This document shows, one piece after another, positions 35,276 through 42,430 of a stretch of 42,430 bases of DNA (the first letter of the stretch is position 1; every line of letters starts with the position of its first letter). Under the pieces are notes generated by a model. The model had not been told where the DNA came from. It did no database searches and saw nothing but the letters and a program-made list of their open reading frames with translations. A program made the translations under genes and the position numbers. The stretch is from NCBI GenBank assembly GCA_004292695.1, contig RDXV01000023.1, positions 1-42,430 on the forward strand, given 5' to 3'. This DNA is from Nostocales cyanobacterium. Its GTDB lineage: Bacteria; Cyanobacteriota; Cyanobacteriia; Cyanobacteriales; Nostocaceae.

Positions 35276-38200
35276 TCACTCTTCCTCAAAACTGTGAGTT
35301 GTAAATTTCAAGGTGCGGCAATTTTCATTAACTGTTCTGAGAATATGATCGGGAACTGGTTGTGATAAGTTAACTTGTATTTCTAGGGTAATTTTTACTT
35401 CTGCATCTACTAAACCAGTTAGATGTTGTATGACTTCTTGGGAAATTACGCTTATGTCTCTGGAAATTCTGACTGGATCTAATTCTACTACACCATAAAA
35501 ACGACTAATTTGTTTTTCTGGGGTTATGGTGGTTGTATAAGTAGGAGTACCGTTTGTTTCTTGTACTTTTACCGATGTACTACCATTTAGTATCGTGCTA
35601 TTTTTTTCTGAAGTTTGAATTTTAGCAGTTTGATTTTGTAGTTTTGCTTGTTCTGTTTGAATTTGTTGTAATGCTATTTCTGGTTTGACTATTAACCCTA
35701 TTTGACTGGAATTAATAGTAATGTGTTCACTACTTTTTAATCCTAAATATTTCTGTTTGTTTTCATCATAACTATCAGCATAGGCAAAGTTTTCTGTAAG
35801 TAGTATTTCCCCTATTCCTTGCTGAATAGAATTAATTAAAACTTGTTGATTTTTTAATCTGGATAAATATAAATAGTTACTTAAATAACTCCATAATTTG
35901 CTGATTTCAATGTGGTGATTATTATTCCAAATAAAGGGGTTTAAAATTGATTCTTTTAAAATTTTTGGTGCTATTTTAGTGATTAAATATTCTTCATTGA
36001 TGGCTTTACGACTTGCACGTAATATAAAAGAATCTGTTCCTGGTGATAATTTTAATTCTTCCCAAGTAATGCTATCCTGGGGGTTTTCTTGGGTGGGAAC
36101 TAATAACCATTGATAGGTTTCTAAAATTGATTTATCAACATTTTCATTTGTGTTTTTCTGTTTAGTTTCTGCTTGTTTTTCTTGGAAGGTGTCTAAATTT
36201 AAGATGTTTTCTTTTTTCTCTCTAATGATTGAATTCCATGCTAAATATTGACTGACGTTTTCAAATAATATATCCAGTTTTGTCTGATCTGGAGCAATAA
36301 ATAATAATTGATTTTTGCAATATCGAGGACTTGTACCTTTTGTGTTTAAAATGTTATTTACTGCTGTATATGCTGGACTTTCTTTACTTTTGCTGGTGTG
36401 GGGATATTGGGGACCTAATATTACTAATCTTACCCCCATGTTTTCATCGTCGAGGATGTCGTTGGTGTTGTTGGTTGTAAAAATGTGAGTTCCTGTAAAT
36501 TCACCCTTTTCTTTGTCTTTTTTAATACGGTTTATTATTTCTTCTATCAGTCTTTCTTTATCTGCTAATATCTGACTTGCTCTTTCTTGGGCGGTTCTGG
36601 TGACGTTGGGTTGGGTGGATATCCAATATCTGTTACCTTCACCGATGTATAAATATGTGGCTCTGTCTCCTAATCTTCTCAAGGCATCCCCAAAGGTGGC
36701 GGTACTTTCTCCCGGTTGCACACATCCTAATTTTATACGTCGGTCTTCTAAGCCTCGGTTAGCTGCTTGGAGGGTGGGGGCTGAACCCATGTAAATGGTG
36801 CGGGTGACACGGCGAGAGGCTGAATATCTTCCCAGGTTTGAGTTTTGGGCATCGAGAAGGACGGGGAGGGAGTTTGTTCCGTCTACGTCTTTTTCGATGA
36901 CGGGTAGCCAAGAATCTTCTAAATAACGTGTTAATTCTGACTGAATTTCTGATGTGGAAATCGGTACATTTGCGGGGAGGATCATTAAACTGCGATCGCC
37001 TTCTTGCCATAATGCGTTAATTACTTTAGCCATTAATCGCAGTACACCCCTAGTTCTTTGGAATTTATCTAAACTTGACCAGTCGCTGTAGAGTCTATCA
37101 AATAATTCAGGGTGGATGGGATAAGCCTGTTTTAGTCTTCTTTCATAGTCTGCTTCTCGACATTCTAAGGGAAATTCCTGAGACTGATGGCGGTACATAT
37201 CACTAAAAGCACGGACTACCGCATCACGGGATACAAATAAATTCGGATCGGTAATGGGTTGAAATAAACGACGGCGGACTATTTCAAAACTTTCTTCTGC
37301 TGAAGCTGGCCGCCAGGGAGATTCAACCCGCCCAATGGCATTTTTGAGACGGTTTAAAGCCTCTACTCCTCTTTCTCCGCCCATTTCTATCTTAGATTCG
37401 GGAATACTCACCACTAATAGGGTGTTTTTGGCGTTTTTCGCCGATTCACTCAAGGTTTGGGCAAAGGTAAAGTGGGTGTCAAATGTACCACCGGCTAAGT
37501 CTTTTTCTTCATGGAGTTGACGGGCGTAAGCTATCCACTCATCTATTAAAATTAAACAAGGCGAAAAACGATTAAATAAATCCGTTAATATATCACCGGG
37601 GTTAGTAGCGGTTTCGTCAGCTTGGCGGATCATTTCGTATCCTTCTTTACCTCCCAGTTGCCAAGCTAATTCACCCCAAAGGGTTTTAACTACAGTACCA
37701 TCTTTTTTAGTTGCAGGTTGTCCAGGGGGAATTTTGTTACCAACAAGAATGGCGATATTTACAGAGGGAGGCTGGGAAACGCCAGCAGCAGTAAATACAG
37801 GTTCAGTACCGGGTAAGTCTTCAGCGGAAACACCGAAGAATAAATGAAATAAAGCTAACATGGCGTGGGTTTTACCACCACCGAAGTTAGTTTGTAACTC
37901 AATGACGGGATCTCCACCTAAACCGGAGAGACGTTTTAAGGCGTTTGTTAACAGTTGTTGTAAACCATTGGTTAAATAGGTACGGCGAAAAAATTCCGTA
38001 GGGTTGCGGTATTCATCAGAACCTTCATCTTTATAAACTTGCCAGAGATCGGCGGCAAATTCCGCAGCTTCATAACGTCCTGATGTAACATCTGGGTGGG
38101 GTGTGACGACTTCGCGCCAAGGTTTTAAACCTGTTTGGGGGTTAGTATCAATTATATTATTAGCTTTGCGGGTTTCACGGCGTGGCTGTTCTTCCAAGCG

Positions 38201-38617
38201 TAACCGCAAAACTTCTAGTTTTTGTTTATCTACTTCATCGGCTTGGGGTGCGGAAATGGCGGTTAATAATCGGCTAATGCTATCTAGGGCGCGGTAGGTG
38301 TCATCTGTAGAGAATGGTTCATTATGCGCCCAGGCGTTGCGAGCATTCATTAACTCACTAACCAGACTTCTTTCAGCGTGACCTAAAGTTTGTTTAAATA
38401 CTTCATTCCATTGATTCCAGACAACTTTCAGTAATTCTGAGATATCCTGGGTTAAAATTTTAGCAACAGAACGGTTGAGGGTACGATCTTCTTTAAAAGC
38501 ATCATTTACCCAATTTTTACCATATTTAGCTTGCATTTCCCGTGCCACAAAGGGATGTAAACCAGCTAGTAGTAAGTCTAAGCCTCGTCCTACCCGTTCT
38601 CTGTTACTGATAGCCAT
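35276..38617 (-). CDS. HEPN (Swt1-like) - DUF499 ATPase, defence-type
   Basis: 1113 aa. N-terminus (about 8-122) is a Swt1-like HEPN helical domain with an R-N-x3-H motif, R93-N-A-W-A-H98, the RNase signature of HEPN proteins. Then DUF499-type AAA ATPase: Walker A GGGKT (246-250) in TNFGGGKTHAML, Walker B LILIDE (D359, E360), and probable sensor/arginine finger region VVSIPES. A long C-terminal part ends in strand-rich sequence (KITLEIQVNLSQPVPDHILRTV). DUF499 ATPases are typically found beside DUF1156 methylases in defence and genomic islands, as here. The gap of 487 bp to the methylase is repeat-filled. It may be nucleic-acid-stimulated. Start ATG at 38617. Confidence 0.85.
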   Translation of the reverse strand: MAISNRERVGRGLDLLLAGLHPFVAREMQAKYGKNWVNDAFKEDRTLNRSVAKILTQDISELLKVVWNQWNEVFKQTLGHAERSLVSELMNARNAWAHNEPFSTDDTYRALDSISRLLTAISAPQADEVDKQKLEVLRLRLEEQPRRETRKANNIIDTNPQTGLKPWREVVTPHPDVTSGRYEAAEFAADLWQVYKDEGSDEYRNPTEFFRRTYLTNGLQQLLTNALKRLSGLGGDPVIELQTNFGGGKTHAMLALFHLFFGVSAEDLPGTEPVFTAAGVSQPPSVNIAILVGNKIPPGQPATKKDGTVVKTLWGELAWQLGGKEGYEMIRQADETATNPGDILTDLFNRFSPCLILIDEWIAYARQLHEEKDLAGGTFDTHFTFAQTLSESAKNAKNTLLVVSIPESKIEMGGERGVEALNRLKNAIGRVESPWRPASAEESFEIVRRRLFQPITDPNLFVSRDAVVRAFSDMYRHQSQEFPLECREADYERRLKQAYPIHPELFDRLYSDWSSLDKFQRTRGVLRLMAKVINALWQEGDRSLMILPANVPISTSEIQSELTRYLEDSWLPVIEKDVDGTNSLPVLLDAQNSNLGRYSASRRVTRTIYMGSAPTLQAANRGLEDRRIKLGCVQPGESTATFGDALRRLGDRATYLYIGEGNRYWISTQPNVTRTAQERASQILADKERLIEEIINRIKKDKEKGEFTGTHIFTTNNTNDILDDENMGVRLVILGPQYPHTSKSKESPAYTAVNNILNTKGTSPRYCKNQLLFIAPDQTKLDILFENVSQYLAWNSIIREKKENILNLDTFQEKQAETKQKNTNENVDKSILETYQWLLVPTQENPQDSITWEELKLSPGTDSFILRASRKAINEEYLITKIAPKILKESILNPFIWNNNHHIEISKLWSYLSNYLYLSRLKNQQVLINSIQQGIGEILLTENFAYADSYDENKQKYLGLKSSEHITINSSQIGLIVKPEIALQQIQTEQAKLQNQTAKIQTSEKNSTILNGSTSVKVQETNGTPTYTTTITPEKQISRFYGVVELDPVRISRDISVISQEVIQHLTGLVDAEVKITLEIQVNLSQPVPDHILRTVNENCRTLKFTTHSFEEE

Positions 38618-38716
38618 TACGTTGTTTGAATAATGATGTGATTATTGTAGCACGATGTTGAATGAGGAGATCAAGGAGTCAGGAGTCAGGAGTCAGGAGA
38701 ATGAGAATTTATTGAT

Positions 38717-38768
38717 AGTCGGTTTTAACCGACTTTTGCTATTAGACAGGGAATTTATTCCCTGGCGG
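38717..38768 (-). repeat. 52-bp double-palindrome repeat, copy 2 (inverted)
   Basis: Reverse complement of the copy at 35165-35216, differing at one base in the linker (AGCAAAAGT for AGCTAAAGT). It lies in the gap upstream of the DUF499 gene. Shares TATCAATAAATTCT beyond the unit with copy 3. Confidence 0.95.
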
Positions 38769-38861
38769 TGTTGTGGGCGGTGTTGTGGGCGGTGTTGTGG
38801 GCGGTGTTGTGGGCGGTAATGTGGGCGGTGTTGTGGGCGTTATGATGGGTGATATGATGGA
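38766..38861. repeat. 12-bp minisatellite CGGTGTTGTGGG, eight units
   Basis: Four perfect units (38766-38813), CGGTAATGTGGG, one perfect unit (to 38837), then two decayed units (CGTTATGATGGG, TGATATGATGGA). It begins inside the end of the 52-bp repeat copy 2. Unlike the other arrays here its period is 12, not 7. Confidence 0.93.
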
Positions 38862-39027
38862 CGGTTTTTATCTCACACAAAGATACAAAGATACAAAGGT
38901 GCAAAGGTATTGATGATTTGGTTATGGTATTTTTTAATTTTTTTTAATTATGGTGTTTTAGGCGATCGCCTCTACATTAAGAATTGAGAATGAAGAATTA
39001 TATAATATGAATAAACTCCCTTTCCAC

Positions 39028-39079
39028 CCGCCAGGGAATAAATTCCCTGTCTAATAGCTAAAGTCGGTTAAAACCGACT
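39028..39079 (+). repeat. 52-bp double-palindrome repeat, copy 3
   Basis: Identical in layout to copy 1 (35165-35216), 26 bp before the 3' end of the DUF1156 gene. With copy 2 it forms an inverted pair spanning the minisatellite. Confidence 0.95.
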
Positions 39080-39104
39080 ATCAATAAATTCTAAATTCTA
39101 AATT

Positions 39105-42023
39105 CTAAATTCCTAATTCTAACGTTCCCTGAGTCACGTTACCCCCAAATTCCTGAGATAACCTTGATATTTCTGTCCAGGATGTTACTAAGCTGTTATA
39201 TCCTATTGCTTCCTTACTCCAACCTTTTCTATCGCAGATATTATATAAACGATAGGCTAAATCTCTGGCTATTTCTGCCTCAGTACCTATTTTCCCTAAC
39301 ATCTCTGCGGTTTTGAGTTCTCCTTGGGTTTCTAGGGTGTGTATTAAATATTGGGTAATTTCCCACTGGGATGTACGCTTATCGGTGTCTATGTTCCAGT
39401 TTTCCGGTAATTCTTCCCTTTGCAAAAGTCTCACTTTCCCGCTTTTTGCTGCTAAAATTCCCCCAGTCACTAACCCTTGTATACTCGTGTTTCTGGCTTT
39501 GGATAGGGTTTCTGCTTCTCCATATTCCCCTTCCTTGTATTGGTTTTGTTCAAACCATGTCAACGCCCAACGAGTATCAGCGTCAAATTCTCCCTCTTGT
39601 TCTGTAAAATACTCATCTAACATTTGATTAATCAGTTGTAATGCTGTCCTGACTCGTAAAGGTGTACCGTCGGTTTCCGTTACTTGTTGATATTGGGAAA
39701 ATACCGCCATTCCTGGACCTATACTAGCTTGGGCTAAGTCTACGGGGGCGATGTTCCCTTGTTGTAAGGTTTTCAAGGCTTGGGGAAGTTGGCGCTTGAG
39801 TTCGTTGAGAAGTTGACGACGGGTAGCTGTGGGGGCATTTGCTGGACGTTGCCTACATACTAACACTATTGATGATGCTAAGGCATTTGTACCAATAGCT
39901 ACACTACGTCCACTACGTTCTGTACTTACTGGCCATGTACCAGTAATGGCAAAACCAGCTTTTATTAAACCTTCTAGCATGGTTTCCCAACCAGTGGAAG
40001 CTGTTAATTTATCAGAACTTTGATTTTTTTCATCGGTTTCTGATTCTGACTGTTTGAAGGCATAATATGCAGTAATTGGATAGTCAGGATGGGCGGTTTC
40101 TTGCATTCTTTGAAATGCTTCCCCTAACCCAGTTTCAAAAAATTCTTTAGCCTTGTTTTTATCACCACCAAAGCGATAAGGTGTAGCTACTAATTCTCGT
40201 TCTTTAGGGGTAAGTAAAGTATTACAAATATCTGGATAAAGTTTACCAATGGAACGACGCAACCAGACATAAAAAAAGTCTGCTAAATCTGCATAACTAA
40301 TATTATCGTAATATGGTGGATCTGTGGAAATAATAGAATAATTAACTTGTTGATTAATAACAGTAGCATCTAATTGTATGACCTTACCTGATGTATAACA
40401 ATTAATTGTTAAAAGTGATTTAGAAACTAATTCAATAGCTGTATCTAACCAGTTACCACAGGAATTACTAAATATATTAACTTCTGTAAAATCCCATACC
40501 ATTGGTAATGCTTGACGTGCGAAAGTATTACGAGTAGCTTCTACCGTCTGTCGCCAACTTGTAAGTGATGACCAAGCATCAGCACTTCTATCAACACCAA
40601 AACCTAAATAAGTTGCCACAGCATCAGCGTAAGCAGTCGCACCTTTTCCACCTTCAGAAAGGGGTAAATTATCATCAACAATTCCGGCATTTATAGCATC
40701 AAGTTTAACTTTTTCCCGTGCTTCTATGACTAAATCACTAAAATTTGTTAACGCTACAAGTTGACGATTTGTGAATAAATCACCATAGGTTGGCATTCCA
40801 TAAATTTGAGGACGAATATCACGAGTATTATCTGGAAGTGGTGCTTCCGGTTTCCATTCTGGTTGTTCAGAAAAAGCGACTTTAATATGTTCATCATTGG
40901 GAGAAATATAAACCCGTTCTTTTTTACCCTCCGCAACAATAGCCATTAAATCAGCATTCATTCTTCCCGCTTTACCCTCACTGCGGATATAATCAAAACC
41001 TACAGGAGTTTGACAACAAACACAAACCGCACCCTTACGGTTAACCGTTCCTTCCGGTATTTCACCTTTACCAGTTTTCACAGTAAAATTAATTAAAGGT
41101 GGTATTTGACTACGATCAATAACTGATTCTACCCACGCTTCCTTACCCTTTTTTGTTGATAGTTGAAAAGAACGTACTAAAGGCATTTTTGCACCACATC
41201 CAGGGTTAGGACATTTCACATTTCGCGCCCACAACCAAGCAATCACAGTAGCTTTTTCTCCGCCTTTTTCCGGTGGTAAATTCACATCAGGATATAAATG
41301 ACCAATCTTTTTAAAAGCCTGTTCCCGCATCCATTGACCATAATATTTCACATCCGCCGCTAACCCTTGCGCCCCATACCATTTAGCGGTTTTTAATTGT
41401 TGTTTAATATCGGGATTTATAGGCGGTTGATCTTTAAATTTTGGCGGTATTTCTATTAATGCTTTAGTAATTAAAACTGCCACCGGGTTTAAATCACTAC
41501 CATAAGCCGTTAAACCTAATCTTTGTCCCTCTAAAGGAATTGAACCACCACCACAAAAAGGATCATAAATTGGTGGTGCATATTGCTGTAAATATTCCCT
41601 CACCGCTTGGGGTTTTGTCGGTGGTTCTTCGTTCCTATTCCACGCTAAACAACGGGCAATTTCTTTCTGTGCTTTTTCAATAATTTCTGATTTATTAATT
41701 TCATCCCAGGAAACCAAACCGGTAACTTTTTGTTCGGTTTTACCCTTTTTTTCTGTTATAATAATAATCTGACCAATAATTTCAAATAACCGCTGTCTTT
41801 CCGCTTCCTGTGCTGCTTCGGTGGGGAATTTGTCAGGATGACTACTAGGATCATCCACCAACGACGCAAATATCACCGCGCGACAAGCTGCTAAAGGTCT
41901 TCTAGCCCACCATAGATGTAAAGTTGAAGGATGTCCATGTCTGATTGACTTTTCCCTTGCAGATTCTTGATTAATGGCTTCTAAGGGTAAAGCAACCTCT
42001 ATCAACTTCTTTTTATAGGACAT
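39105..42023 (-). CDS. DUF1156 DNA methylase with zinc ribbons, defence-type
   Basis: 972 aa. N-terminal DUF1156 element: LIEVALPLEAINQESAREKS, then HPSTLHLWWARRPLAACRAV (31-50). SAM-binding motif I DPFCGGG (154-160) and SDLNPVA (176-182). Zinc-ribbon Cys pairs at C271/C276 and C334/C336/C337 lie in the target-recognition region. Catalytic motif IV is DPPYYDN (568-574), D/NPPY-type, so it methylates an exocyclic amino group (adenine N6 or cytosine N4). All motifs are intact. This family occurs with DUF499 ATPases and helicases in defence islands; the DUF499 gene is the next one downstream on the same strand. ATG at 42023; no strong Shine-Dalgarno. No restriction enzyme is seen in the window. 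Confidence 0.9.
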   Translation of the reverse strand: MSYKKKLIEVALPLEAINQESAREKSIRHGHPSTLHLWWARRPLAACRAVIFASLVDDPSSHPDKFPTEAAQEAERQRLFEIIGQIIIITEKKGKTEQKVTGLVSWDEINKSEIIEKAQKEIARCLAWNRNEEPPTKPQAVREYLQQYAPPIYDPFCGGGSIPLEGQRLGLTAYGSDLNPVAVLITKALIEIPPKFKDQPPINPDIKQQLKTAKWYGAQGLAADVKYYGQWMREQAFKKIGHLYPDVNLPPEKGGEKATVIAWLWARNVKCPNPGCGAKMPLVRSFQLSTKKGKEAWVESVIDRSQIPPLINFTVKTGKGEIPEGTVNRKGAVCVCCQTPVGFDYIRSEGKAGRMNADLMAIVAEGKKERVYISPNDEHIKVAFSEQPEWKPEAPLPDNTRDIRPQIYGMPTYGDLFTNRQLVALTNFSDLVIEAREKVKLDAINAGIVDDNLPLSEGGKGATAYADAVATYLGFGVDRSADAWSSLTSWRQTVEATRNTFARQALPMVWDFTEVNIFSNSCGNWLDTAIELVSKSLLTINCYTSGKVIQLDATVINQQVNYSIISTDPPYYDNISYADLADFFYVWLRRSIGKLYPDICNTLLTPKERELVATPYRFGGDKNKAKEFFETGLGEAFQRMQETAHPDYPITAYYAFKQSESETDEKNQSSDKLTASTGWETMLEGLIKAGFAITGTWPVSTERSGRSVAIGTNALASSIVLVCRQRPANAPTATRRQLLNELKRQLPQALKTLQQGNIAPVDLAQASIGPGMAVFSQYQQVTETDGTPLRVRTALQLINQMLDEYFTEQEGEFDADTRWALTWFEQNQYKEGEYGEAETLSKARNTSIQGLVTGGILAAKSGKVRLLQREELPENWNIDTDKRTSQWEITQYLIHTLETQGELKTAEMLGKIGTEAEIARDLAYRLYNICDRKGWSKEAIGYNSLVTSWTEISRLSQEFGGNVTQGTLELGI

Positions 42024-42430
42024 GGTGAGTAAGGAGTCGGAAGACCTGAGTTAACTATTTAAAGTATGGAAAATTTTTAGGAGGTAGGGATCTAGCAAAG
42101 CTAAACCCCTACAGGGAGTCAGGAGATTTTTATAATAACATACTTTTCTGGGTTTGGATCATTTTCTCATGAAGTTTACAATTCTTAATATAGATCCCCG
42201 ACTTCTATAACTATTGATAATTTGATACATAGATTTAAAAAAGAAGTCGGGGATCTGTTCTTTTAATCAGGATGTCCAGGATTTAAGGATTTACAGGATG
42301 TTGTTGATAGGTTGTTTGTGAATGTTTGATGTTGTTATTTGTCTGATAGCGAAGCGTGGCGTAGCCATATCAGGATTTTCAGGATTTAAGGATTTACAGG
42401 ATGTTGTTGATAGATTGTTTGTGAATGTTT
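42024..42430. other. Right-end intergenic region with repeats, no gene seen
   Basis: Perfect 15-bp inverted repeat AGATCCCCGACTTCT (42192-42206) / AGAAGTCGGGGATCT (42242-42256), loop 35. A 51-bp direct repeat follows (42277-42327 and 42380-42430, one mismatch), starting CAGGATTTAAGG and ending TGTGAATGTTT. Between the copies is a GCGAAGCGTGGCG-type element with CTGATA/TATCAG ends (42343-42373). The second copy runs to the window edge, so the repeat may be longer. The methylase promoter should lie near 42024-42120. Confidence 0.8.

Larger units (their letters stand above)
38618..39104. other. 487-bp repeat-filled gap between DUF1156 and DUF499 genes
   Basis: Contains an AGGAGTC array (38671-38699), an inverted copy (38717-38768) and a direct copy (39028-39079) of the 52-bp repeat, a 12-bp minisatellite (38766-38861), a HIP1 site (38963) and AAATTCT heptamers (39086-39118). 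No gene. Any promoter for the DUF499 gene lies close to 38618-38670. Confidence 0.85.

Overview
The window looks like chromosomal DNA of a filamentous, probably heterocyst-forming (Nostocales) cyanobacterium. The DNA is AT-rich and studded with the HIP1 octamer GCGATCGC (for example near 4377, 8697, 12141, 17032, 21469, 28940 and 34675). Intergenic spaces are full of heptanucleotide tandem repeats of the STRR type. The genes include typical cyanobacterial families: a single-RRM RNA-binding protein, a high-light-inducible protein, Ycf23/DUF561, DUF4327, ferredoxin-sulfite reductase and a PATAN-REC response regulator. No rRNA, CRISPR array or intact insertion sequence was seen. There is one tRNA, tRNA-Arg(UCU).

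Layout. 0.3-11.4 kb, all on the minus strand: RRM protein, a doubtful ORF, an M48-like membrane protein that has lost its protease motif, peptide chain release factor 3 (prfC), a PATAN response regulator, sulfite reductase (sir) with a ribbon-helix-helix-like tail, and a small secreted beta-rich protein. 11.6-15.6 kb: an ADP-ribosylglycohydrolase-like gene (+), two back-to-back heptamer arrays, then a minus-strand group of an 8-TM membrane protein, an HTH protein with an acidic middle, and a conserved unknown. 15.9-20 kb, a nucleotide-metabolism region: tRNA-Arg, then dcd (dCTP deaminase) split by an in-frame intein with an HNH-like endonuclease, then two tiny overlapping genes that look like a toxin/antitoxin or effector/immunity pair. 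A secreted leucine-rich-repeat protein and thyX follow in the opposite direction. Dcd and ThyX act on connected steps (dCTP to dUTP, then dUMP to dTMP). 20.1-26 kb (+): hliP, an ABC ATPase with two tandemly duplicated permeases, and ycf23. 26.5-34.1 kb: two adjacent CrcB/FluC fluoride-channel genes, a DegT-type aminotransferase, a FetB-like permease, DUF4327, and an FHA/Ser-Thr kinase next to a zinc-ribbon/PP2C phosphatase.

34.4-42 kb (-): an RluE-type pseudouridine synthase whose start lies in a heptamer array. It is followed by two large genes of defence-island type: a HEPN-DUF499 ATPase (1113 aa) and a DUF1156 DNA methylase (972 aa). Copies of a 52-bp double-palindrome repeat lie around and between these two genes, in both orientations.

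The strongest second-look items are the Dcd intein in the active-site motif with the overlapping small gene pair behind it, the HEPN-DUF499/DUF1156 module with its inverted repeats, the loss of the zinc-protease residues in the M48-like protein, the DNA-binding-like tail on sulfite reductase, and a probable pseudokinase inside the PP2C protein. All family calls come from reading motifs by eye; no database search was possible.
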